A stretch of 64,000 bases of DNA. It comes from Sipunculus nudus. Taxonomy: Eukaryota > Annelida > Sipuncula > Golfingiida > Sipunculidae. Under the pieces are notes generated by a model. It was not told where the DNA came from and did no database searches. It saw only the letters and a list, made by a program, of their open reading frames with translations. This document shows positions 42,301-50,693 of this stretch, in pieces (position 1 is the stretch's first letter; the number at the start of each line of letters is the position of its first letter). Location of the stretch: contig CM049307.1 of NCBI GenBank assembly GCA_026874595.1, positions 2,443,579 to 2,507,578 on the forward strand, in the 5' to 3' direction. The position numbers and the translations under genes are program-made.

Positions 42301-45300
42301 CTTCTGTCTTATACCTCATAACGGCAGGGGGTGGTTGTCTTGTACTTCTGTCTTATACCTCATAACGGCAGGGGGTGGGTGTCTTGTACTTTTGTCTTAT
42401 ATCTCATAATGGCAGGGGGTGGGTGTCTTGTACTTCTGTCTTATACCTCATAATGGCAGGGGGTGGGTGTCTTGTACTACTGGCTTATACCTCATAAAGG
42501 CAGGGGGTGAGGGGTCCTGTACTCCTGTCTTATACCTCATAATGGCTGGGGATCGGGGTCATGTATTCCTGTCTTATATCTCATAAGAACAGGGGGTGGG
42601 TGTCTTGTACTTCTGTCTTATACCTCATAACGGCAGGGGGTGGGTGTCTTGTACTTCTGTCTTATACCTCATAACGGCAGGGGGTGGGTGTCTTGTACAT
42701 CTGTCTTATACCTCATAATGGCAAGGGGTGGGTGTCTTGTACTTCTGTCTTATACCTCATAACGGCAGGGGGTGGGTATCTTGGACTTCTGTCTTATACC
42801 TCATAACGGCAGGGGGTGGGTGTCTTGTACTTCTGTCTTATACCTCATAATGGCAGGGGGTAGGTGTCTTGTCCTTCTGTCTTATACCTCATAACGGCAG
42901 GGGGTGGGTGTCTTGTACTTCTGTCTTATACCTCATAATGGCTGGGGGTGGGTGTCTTGTCCTTCTGTCTTATACCTCATAACGGCAGGGGGTGGGTGTC
43001 TTGTACTTCTGTCTTATACCTCATAATGGCAGGGGGTGGGTGTCTTGTCCTTCTGTCTTATACCTCATAACGGCAGGGGGTGGGTGTCTTGTACTTCTGT
43101 CTTATACCTCATAATGGCAGGGGGTGGGTGTCTTGTACTTCTGGCTTATACCTCATAAAGGCAGGGGGTGAGGGGTCCTGTACTCCTGTCTTATACCTCA
43201 TAATGGCAGGGGATCGGGGTCATGTATTCCTGTCTTATACCTCATAACGGCAGGGGGTGGGTGACTTGTACTTCTGTCTATTCCTCATAACGGCAGGGGG
43301 TGGGTGTCTTGTACTTCTGGCTTATACCTCATAAAGGCAGGGGGTGAGGGTTCCTGTACTCCTGTCTTATACCTCATAATGGCAGGGGATCGGGGTCATG
43401 TATTCCTGTCTTATACCTCATAAGCACAGGGGGTGGGTGTCTTGTACTTCTGGCTTATACCTCATAACGGCAGGGGGTGGGTGTCTTGTACTTCTGTCTT
43501 ATACCTCATAACGGCAGTGGGTGGGTGTCTTGTACTTCTGTCTTATACCTTATAACGGCAGGGGGTGGGTGTCTTGTACTTCTGTCTTATACCTCATAAT
43601 GGCAGGGGCCGGGTGTCTTGTACTTCTGTCTTATACCTCATAACGGCAGGGGGTGGGTGTCTTGTATTTCTGTCGTATACCTCATAAAGGGAGGGGGTGG
43701 GTGTCTTGTACTTCTGTCTCATACCTCATGACGGCAGGGGGTGGGGGTCCTTTACTCCTGTCTTATACCTCATAACGGCAGGGGATCAGGGTCCTGTACT
43801 CCTGTCTTATACCTCATAACTGCAAGAGGTGGGAGTCCTGTACTCCTCTCTTATACCTCATAATGGCAGGGGCCAGGTGTCTTGTACTTCTGTCTTATAC
43901 CTCATAACGGCAGGGGGTGGGTGTCTTGTACTTCTGTCGTATACCTCATAACGGCAGGGGGTGGGTGTCTTGTACTTCTAGCTTATACCTCATAACGGCA
44001 GGGGGTGGGTGTCTTGTACTTCTGTCTTATACCTCATAATGGCAGGGGGTGGGTGTCTTGTACTTCTGTCTGATACCTCATAACGGCAGGGGTTGGGTGT
44101 CTTGTACTTCTGTCTTATACCTCATAACGGCAGGGGGTGGGTGTCTTGTACTTCTGTCTTATACCTCATAATGGCAGGGGGTGGGTGTCTTGTACTTCTG
44201 GCTTATACCTCATAGAGGCAAGGGGTGAGGGGTCCTGTACTCCTGTCTTATACCTCATAATGGCAAGGAATCGGGGTCATGTATTCCTGTCTTATACCTC
44301 ATAAGCACAGGGGGTGGGTGTCTTGTACTTCTGGCTTATACCTCATAACGGCAGGGGGTGGGTGTCTTGTACTTCTGTCTTATACCTCATAACGGCAGTG
44401 GGTGGGTGTCTTGTACTTCTGTCTTATACCATATAACTGCAGGGGGTTGTGTCTTGTACTTCTGTTTTATACCTCATAACGGCAGGGGGTGGGTGTCTTG
44501 TACTTCTGTCTTATACCTCATAACTGCAAGAGGTGGGGGTCCTGTACTCCTGTCTTATACCTCATAATGGCTGGGGATCGGGGTCATGTATTCCTGTCTT
44601 ATACCTCATAATGGAATGGGCCGGGTGTCTTGTACTTCTGTCTTATACCTCATAACGGCAGGGGGTGGGTGTCTTGTACTTCTGTCGTATACCTCATAAA
44701 GGGAGGGGGTGGGTGTCTTGTACTTCTGTCTCATACCTCATAACGGCAGGGGGTGGGGGTCCTTTACTCCTGTCTTATACCTCATAACGGCAGGGGATCA
44801 GCGTCCTGTACTCCTGTCTTATACCTCATAACTGCAAGAGGTGGGGGTCCTGTACTCCTGTCTTATACCTCATAATGGCAGGGGATCGGGGTCATGTATT
44901 CCTGTCTTATACCTCATAATGGCAGGGGATCGGGGTCATGTACTCCTGTCTTATACCTCATAATGGCAGGGGATCGGGGTCATGTATTCCTGTCTTATAC
45001 CTCATAATGGCAGGGAATCGGGGTCATGTATTCCTGTCTTATACCTCATTATGGCAGGGGAGCGGTGTCATGTATTCCTGTCTTATACCTCATTATGGCA
45101 GGGGATCGGTGTCATGTATTCCTGTCTTATACCTCATAAGCACAGGAGGTGGGTGTCTTGTACTTCTGTCTTATACCTCATAACGGCAGGGGGTGGGTCT
45201 CTTGTACTTCTGTCGTATACCTCATAACGGCAGGGGGTGGGTGTCTTGTACTTCTGTCTTATACCTCATAACGGCAGGGGGTGGTTGTCTTGTACTTCTG

Positions 45301-46140
45301 TCTTATACCTCATAACGGCAGGGGGTGGGTGTCTTGTACTTCTGTCTTATACCTCATAATGGCAGGGGGTGGGTGTCTTGTACTACTGGCTTATACCTCA
45401 TAAAGGCAGGGGGTGAGGGGTCCTGTACTCCTGTCTTATACCTCATAATGGCTGGGGATCGGGGTCATGTATTCCTGTCTTATATCTCATAAGAACAGGG
45501 GGTGGGTGTCTTGTACTTCTGTCTTATACCTCATAACGGCAGGGGGTGGGTGTCTTGTACTTCTGTCTTATACCTCATAACGGCAGGGGGTGGGTGTCTT
45601 CTACATCTGTCTTATACCTCATAATGGCAAGGGGTGGGTGTCTTGTACTTCTGTCTTATACCTCATAACGGCAGGGGGTGGGTATCTTGGACTTCTGTCT
45701 TATACCTCATAACGGCAGGGGGTGGGTGTCTTGTACTTCTGTCTTATACCTCATAATGGCAGGGGGTGGGTGTCTTGTCCTTCTGTCTTATACCTCATAA
45801 CGGCAGGGGGTGGGTGTCTTGTACTTCTGTCTTATACCTCATAATGGCAGGGGGTGGGTGTCTTGTCCTTCTGTCTTATACCTCATAACGGCAGGGGGTG
45901 GGTGTCTTGTACTTCTGTCTTATACCTCATAATGGCAGGGGGTGGGTGTCTTGTCCTTCTGTCTTATACCTCATAACGGCAGGGGGTGGGTGTCTTGTAC
46001 TTCTGTCTTATACCTCATAATGGCAGGGGGTGGGTGTCTTGTACTTCTGGCTTATACCTCATAAAGGCAGGGGGTGAGGGGTCCTGTACTCCTGTCTTAT
46101 ACCTCATAATGGCAGGGGATCGGGGTCATGTATTCCTGTC
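24345..46140 (+). repeat. Higher-order repeat macro-unit, copy 2 (about 21.8 kb)
   Basis: This is the second copy of the 22-kb unit. ACATCTG markers lie at 24857, 27676, 31642, 34505, 36883, 42697 and 45603. The offset to copy 1 is 22,334 bp up to about 34.8 kb, 22,333 after a one-base indel (copy 1 has an extra G near 12600), 21,936 after about nine monomers are missing near 36870, and 21,804 at the right end. The junction with copy 1 is visible as an abnormal 1,058-bp marker interval between 23799 and 24857. Base substitutions between copies are scattered and rare. Confidence 0.83.
39292..40926 (+). repeat. Diverged satellite sub-block, copy 2
   Basis: This is the counterpart of the block at 17356, at a constant +21,936 offset, with the same order of diverged and truncated monomers. 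Differences are single bases; for example CTCTTAACGG near 17770 corresponds to CTATTAACGG near 39715. Conservation of this irregular order shows that the macro-unit was duplicated as a whole and did not arise from independent local expansions. Confidence 0.83.
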
Positions 46141-48059
46141 TTATACCTCATAACGGCAGGGGGTGGGTGTCTTGTACTTCTGTCTTATACCTCATAACGG
46201 CAGGGGGTGGGTGTCTTGTACTTCTGGCTTATACCTCATAAAGGCAGGGGGTGAGGGGTCCTGTACTCCTGTCTTATACCTCATAATGGCAGGGGATCGG
46301 GGTCATGTATTCCTGTCTTATACCTCATAAGCACAGGGGGTGGGTGTCTTGTACTTCTGGCTTATACCTCATAACGGCAGGGGGTGGGTGTCTTGTACTT
46401 CTGTCTTATACCTCATGACGGCAATGGGTGGGTGTCTTGTACTTCTGTCTTATACCTTATAACGGCAGGGGGTGGGTGTCTTGTACTTCTGTCTTATACC
46501 TCATAATGGCAGGGGCCGGGTGTCTTGTACTTCTGTCTTATACCTCATAACGGCAGGGGGTGGGTGTCTTGTATTTCTGTCGTATACCTCATAAAGGGAG
46601 GGGGTGGGTGTCTTGTACTTCTGTCTCATACCTCATGACGGCAGGGGGTGGGGGTCCTTTACTCCTGTCTTATACCTCATAACGGCAGGGGATCAGGGTC
46701 CTGTACTCCTGTCTTATACCTCATAACTGCAAGAGGTGGGGGTCCTGTACTCCTCTCTTATACCTCATAATGGCAGGGGCCAGGTGTCTTATACTTCTGT
46801 CTTATACCTCATAACGGCAGGGGGTGGGTGTCTTGTACTTCTGTCGTATACCTCATAACGGCAGGGGGTGGGTGTCTTGTACTTCTAGCTTATACCTCAT
46901 AACGGCAGGGGTTGGGTGTCTTATACTTCTGTCTTATACCTCATAATGGCAGGGGGTGGGTGTCTTGTACTTCTGTCTGATACCTCATAACGGCAGGGGT
47001 TGGGTGTCTTGTACTTCTGTCTTATACCTCATAACGGCAGGGGGTGGGTGTCTTGTACTTCTGTCTTATACCTCATAATGGCAGGGGGTGGGTGTCTTGT
47101 ACTTCTGGCTTATACCTCATAGAGGCAAGGGGTGAGGGGTCCTGTACTCCTGTCTTATACCTCATAATGGCAGGGGATCGGGGTCATGTATTCCTGTCTT
47201 ATACCTCATAAGCACAGGGGGTGGGTGTCTTGTACTTCTGGCTTATACCTCATAACGGCAGGGGGTGGATGTCTTGTACTTCTGTCTTATACCTCATAAC
47301 GGCAGTGGGTGGGTGTCTTGTACTTCTGTCTTATACCATATAACGGCAGGGGGTGGTGTCTTGTACTTCTGTTTTATACCTCATAACGGCAGGGGATGGG
47401 TGTCTTGTACTTCTGTCTTATACCTCATAACTGCAAGAGGTGGGGGTCCTGTACTCCTGTCTTATACCTCATAATGGCTGGGGATCGGGGTCATGTATTC
47501 CTGTCTTATACCTCATAATGGCAGGGGCCGGGTGTCTTGTACTTCTGTCTTATACCTCATAACGGCAGGGGGTGGGTGTCTTGTACTTCTGTCGTATACC
47601 TCATAAAGGGAGGGGGTGGGTGTCTTGTACTTCTGTCTCATACCTCATAACGGCAGGGGGTGGGGGTCCTTTACTCCTGTCTTATACCTCATAACGGCAG
47701 GGGATCAGCGTCCTGTACTCCTGTCTTATACCTCATAACTGCAAGAGGTGGGGGTCCTGTACTCCTGTCTTATACCTCATAATGGCAGGGGATCGGGGTC
47801 ATGTATTCCTGTCTTATACCTCATAATGGCAGGGGATCGGGGTCATGTACTCCTGTCTTATACCTCATAATGGCAGGGGATCGGGGTCATGTATTCCTGT
47901 CTTATACCTCATAATGGCAGGGAATCGGGGTCATGTATTCCTGTCTTATACCTCATTATGGCAGGGGAGCGGTGTCATGTATTCCTGTCTTATACCTCAT
48001 TATGGCAGGGGATCGGTGTCATGTATTCCTGTCTTATACCTCATAAGCACAGGAGGTGG
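46141..48059 (+). repeat. Partial further macro-unit block at the right end of the homogenised array
   Basis: After about 46140 the order no longer follows the start of copy 2. It instead resembles the internal segment at about 15480-17390 and its counterpart at 37430-39330. Shared landmarks are the CAATGGGTGGGTG variant near 46424, 15765 and 37703, and a closely matching stretch at 47845-48090, 17145-17390 and 39081-39326. The block then runs into the 88-bp edge subfamily, whereas the internal copies run into the diverged ATGGGGGTCC block. This suggests rearrangement at the array edge. Confidence 0.65.
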
Positions 48060-48375
48060 GGGTCTTGTACTTCTGTCTTATGCCTCATAACGGCGGGGGT
48101 AGGGAGTTCTCTTCTCCTGTTTTATACCTCAAAACGGTAGGGGATTGGGGTCTTGTACTTCTGTCTTATTCCTCATAACGGCGGGGGTAGGGAGTCCTCT
48201 TCTCCTGTTTTATACCTAAAAACGGTAGGGGATGGGTGTCTTGTACTTCTGTCTTATGCCTCATAACGGCGGGGGTAGGGATTCCTCTTCTCCTGTTTTA
48301 TACCTTAAAACGGTAGGGGATGGGGGTCTTGTACTTCTGTCTTATGCCTCATAACGGCGGGGGTAGGTAGTCCTC
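48060..48375 (+). repeat. Edge satellite subfamily, 88-bp dimer (left of transposon)
   Basis: Two diverged 44-mers alternate. One carries TGCCTCATAACGGCGGGGG and GTAGGGAGTCCTCTTCTCC; the other carries TTTTATACCTCAAAACGG and TAGGGGATGGGGGTCTTG. The dimer repeats at exactly 88 bp (phase points 48081, 48169, 48257 and 48345). It is cut off by the retrotransposon at 48375/48376 and resumes in phase at about 54030. The last left unit carries a local change, GTAGGTAG instead of GTAGGGAG. Confidence 0.88.
48373..48375. repeat. Target-site duplication, left copy (CTC)
   Basis: Uninterrupted units of the 88-bp subfamily read AGTCCTCTTCTCCTG (for example near 48200 and 54115). The left flank ends AGTCCTC and the right flank begins CTCTTCTCCTG at 54030, so CTC is present on both sides. 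Three bases is short for an LTR element (usually 4-6), and the exact cut is ambiguous by one base. Confidence 0.55.
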
Positions 48376-48508
48376 CGACAAACAACAACAATGTCCTTAT
48401 ATCGGATCAAGCCTTTATATGGATGTAAGGCGGACACAGAAGGGAGATGACCGTAAACACACGTGGTAACAATGAACATTAGTTTAACTAACTGCCGTAA
48501 GGTGGCGC
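48376..48508 (-). repeat. 3' long terminal repeat (133 bp)
   Basis: This is the partner of 53898-54030. It starts directly after the satellite sequence ...GTAGTCCTC at 48375. On the element side it is bordered by a purine-rich stretch, as expected of a 3' LTR. Such a short LTR is unusual for a Gypsy-type element. Confidence 0.88.
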
Positions 48509-48779
48509 AACCACCTCCCTTACCTTCACAAAGGAAAGTAAGACACATCAACATAGAAATAATCACACTGCTGGACAGGCTAGAGTTCACATTACTCACT
48601 GATGAAGGTACTGAAGTAATTAGGATACAGCACAACTGGGTTTAGGTGAGCGTCGCTAGGCTCGCACTCACTTAATACAGGAAATAAAAGGGTACCACAA
48701 CAGTGAGTTGTGGGGTCATTGAGCATGCAACATAGATAATAATAAAATGAGCTCTTAATGTAAAACGAACAAGGTAACA
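48509..48779 (-). other. Retrotransposon 3' untranslated region with polypurine tract
   Basis: About 270 bp between the integrase stop and the 3' LTR, with no env-like frame. On the element strand the last bases before the LTR include GAAGGTAAGGGAGGTGG (48511-48527), a purine-rich stretch at the position expected for the plus-strand primer. It is followed by TTG before the repeat begins. Confidence 0.6.
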
Positions 48780-50024
48780 CTAGTCCATGACCCATGTACC
48801 ACTATCCTGCCAGGCTGGGGGTTTTCTTGACCGTGAGGACCGGCGTAGTGGGGTGTTGAGGGTAATGGTATCCTCAAGCAGGGCGGGCGAAGAGGGTTTG
48901 GACAACTCAGACGTGGCTATCACGTGATTCTCTGGTATCCGATTCTCTGGTGATGGGCCGGCTGGGGGGTCGGGCTGAAGTACTATTTCAGGTGGCACGG
49001 GTGGCGGATACTGCGCAGGATAGTGATCCGTTGTTGCCATAGGAGGCGCTGTCTGTGGCGCTGCATGCGCTGACTCAGTGTCAGAATCAGAACAGTTGTC
49101 CAAGCCTCTGACGGGGCCAGTGTGTGGGCCACCTAAGAAGGTAGATATGACAGGATAACAATCTGCGATTCTCACATCATAACACTTAGACCGAAACTGA
49201 GACTTAGTGAATTTTCTGACCTGGCAAGTTGTATCAGACACCTCTGTAACCATGTATTTGTCTCTTGCTCTAGTTTTATCTCGGTCAGCATACAGGTATA
49301 CGAGGTCCCCGACTTGAAGGTCATATTGGCGAGAATGTGATTTGCCACTAGATTTAGCCGTAGCACTGGGACCATGATTTTGTTCGCGGGTAAAGTGTTG
49401 TTGTAGGATAATTTGACGGTCATCAATAGGTAATTGCTCACCTGTTATCTGATCCCGTTGGGTCCATATTTCCCTTGCGGAAAGACCAGCTTTCCGGATT
49501 CTGGTATTCATGTTGGCTGTGGCTTGAGCCAGTGTTAGCTTAGTTAAAGGGCCACCTTCGGGGCAAATCTTGAGGCATTCTAAACCGAGCTCATTGATGG
49601 CATGTTCGGCGACAGGGTTTTTATTTATATTTTTTGACCGGCCAAGCACCAGGGTTATTCCATGGGCTTTAAGTAGGGGCTCGCTGGCAAGGGCCTGGAA
49701 ACCTGGGGCCTGATCCACCCTGATGTGCACACCGTAATCCCCCAGTGATCGCAGCTCGGCGCACATGGTCAGTATGGCGTCTCGTAACGTACGTTGTTGC
49801 TCGTTGTCGATCAGCATTGTGAGGGTGTAAGATGAAACAGTCTCGCGTAGTATGAGAATATACTGGCGATAGCGGCGCATAACATCGGCACTGAATGACA
49901 AACCGATCCGGTCTGGGGGTGCTGTGGATGATTGTTGAATTAGCTGATTGGGGACTGACCGTAGGGCAGTGCAGTGATGACATGACGAACAAACTAATTC
50001 GATAGCTCTACCCAGGTCAAGAGC
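48780..50024 (-). CDS. Integrase core and C-terminal segment of pol
   Basis: Open from directly after the TAA at 50025, in the same frame as the preceding segment. It begins with the CxxC half of the integrase zinc finger. The catalytic core follows with Asp at FSADV (codon near 49886), Asp at RVDQAPGF and Glu at NPVAEH; there are 35 residues between the last two, the classic D-35-E spacing. The C-terminal part has a YDLQVGDLVYLY block typical of the SH3-like domain of Gypsy/retroviral integrases, then a proline-rich, low-complexity tail ending in an RRSSRSRKPP stretch. The protein would insert element cDNA into host DNA. Without readthrough of the upstream stop it has no good ATG near the domain start, so it is probably not made as functional integrase. 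Confidence 0.88.
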   Translation of the reverse strand, partial: ALDLGRAIELVCSSCHHCTALRSVPNQLIQQSSTAPPDRIGLSFSADVMRRYRQYILILRETVSSYTLTMLIDNEQQRTLRDAILTMCAELRSLGDYGVHIRVDQAPGFQALASEPLLKAHGITLVLGRSKNINKNPVAEHAINELGLECLKICPEGGPLTKLTLAQATANMNTRIRKAGLSAREIWTQRDQITGEQLPIDDRQIILQQHFTREQNHGPSATAKSSGKSHSRQYDLQVGDLVYLYADRDKTRARDKYMVTEVSDTTCQVRKFTKSQFRSKCYDVRIADCYPVISTFLGGPHTGPVRGLDNCSDSDTESAHAAPQTAPPMATTDHYPAQYPPPVPPEIVLQPDPPAGPSPENRIPENHVIATSELSKPSSPALLEDTITLNTPLRRSSRSRKPPAWQDSGTWVMD

Positions 50025-50027
50025 TTA
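50025..50027 (-). other. In-frame stop codon inside the integrase zinc finger
   Basis: TAA on the element strand, with the same frame open on both sides. It separates the His pair from the Cys pair of one HHCC domain. It is most simply a nonsense substitution in this copy. Confidence 0.85.
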
Positions 50028-50693
50028 AAAATAGCGTGAGGTAATCTGTTTCATCTGGTGGCGACTAGGATGGTCAAAGCGGATGTGGATGGCTGTTAGG
50101 AGTCCATCCAAGACCTTGCGTGGCAGAACAATACGCTCTCGCGTTGGTTGAAAAGGCAGATCAGTTCGTACAATGAGGAGACCATCTCTAGCGATGGTGA
50201 CGTTATTGAGGTACCTCTTGACGTCAGGAATTTTGGTTATTTTCTTGGATGGACGCGTGCCCTGTGACAGATGGGAGTGAGTACGTTTCAGATCAGGGCA
50301 CTCATGTTGGATAGCGTGCCAGGCTGCGCGGCTGGTAAATGGCATACTGTTTGAACCGACGATGACGTCACGTATGGTCAATTTTCGGATGACAGAGTCC
50401 TCAGTCTCCTGTACAAAAACACACAACTGACAGCTTTGGTCAGGACAAGTCAAAGGATTTCTGCTAGCATAGTCTGATGGTAAGTTGGCCTCACCTGCGA
50501 TATGACGGACCGTGACCTGGTACCGACTTACGATGGACAAAAATGTTGTCACTCGGGAGCTGGTAGAGAACTCTCCTCTGCAGAGTTTTTTGTTGTAGGC
50601 TAATACGCATGGGCGACTGTCTGTCAGTACCTGGGTAGTATGGTGCGATTGAGTAATATAGGGGGAGAAATGTTCACAGCTGCTCCGATGCAT
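50025..50693 (-). CDS. C-terminal RNase H and integrase zinc-binding segment of pol
   Basis: A 222-codon frame overlapping the RT/RNase H frame. From residue 7 onward it carries the rest of RNase H: VLTDSRPC (Asp 25) and HIAGEANLPSDYASR (Asp 74), equivalent to the HVPG...ADALSR block of Gypsy elements. A linker follows, and then the start of the integrase HHCC domain with HIRFDH (His 203 and 208). The frame ends at a TAA (50025-50027) in the middle of that zinc-binding domain; the CxxC half lies beyond the stop in the same frame. The initial ATG at 50693 is in the wrong-frame overlap and is probably not a real start. Confidence 0.85.
   Translation of the reverse strand: MHRSSCEHFSPYITQSHHTTQVLTDSRPCVLAYNKKLCRGEFSTSSRVTTFLSIVSRYQVTVRHIAGEANLPSDYASRNPLTCPDQSCQLCVFVQETEDSVIRKLTIRDVIVGSNSMPFTSRAAWHAIQHECPDLKRTHSHLSQGTRPSKKITKIPDVKRYLNNVTIARDGLLIVRTDLPFQPTRERIVLPRKVLDGLLTAIHIRFDHPSRHQMKQITSRYF

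Larger units (their letters stand above)
1..48375 (+). repeat. 44-bp satellite array, left block (about 1,100 monomers)
   Basis: The whole interval is head-to-tail copies of a 44-bp unit. The unit opens with TGGGTGTCTTGTACTTC, has the core CTTATACCTCATAACGGC and closes with a run of about five G. The first unit spans bases 1-44 and the second starts at 45. The commonest unit has about 15 T, 13 G, 9 C and 7 A, so the plus strand is G/T-rich. Recurrent variant classes include AACGGC/AATGGC, a GGATCGGGGTCATGTATTCC type, a GGTCCTGTACTCC type, AAAGGCAGGGGGTGAGG, AAGCACAGG, AACTGCAAGAGG and AACATCAGGGGATGGGCG. Most indels between copies are whole monomers. There is no unique spacer, no gene and no sustained reading frame: TCATAA places a stop in one frame of every unit. 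The array is already in progress at base 1, so its left end is outside the window. Confidence 0.97.

Noticed and set aside
1498-48140. About 60 small plus-strand reading frames of 60-93 codons with MGVLYFCLIPHNGRG-type peptides
   Set aside because: They are translations of the satellite. A 44-bp unit shifts frame each copy, and every unit has TCATAA in one frame, so all frames end after two to three monomers. Repetition of the peptide reflects DNA repetition, not protein selection.
1-48375. CRISPR-like regular repeat spacing
   Set aside because: The repeats are contiguous with no unique spacers, and the context is eukaryotic.
1-48375. Telomeric or subtelomeric array
   Set aside because: No TTAGGG-type repeat is present; location on the chromosome cannot be judged from this window.
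48509-48779. Possible env gene downstream of integrase
   Set aside because: Only about 270 bp remain before the 3' LTR, with no signal peptide or membrane segment in frame.
48342-48795. Short frames over the 3' LTR and satellite junction on both strands
   Set aside because: They cross the transposon/satellite boundary or lie in the 3' untranslated region and show no known domain.
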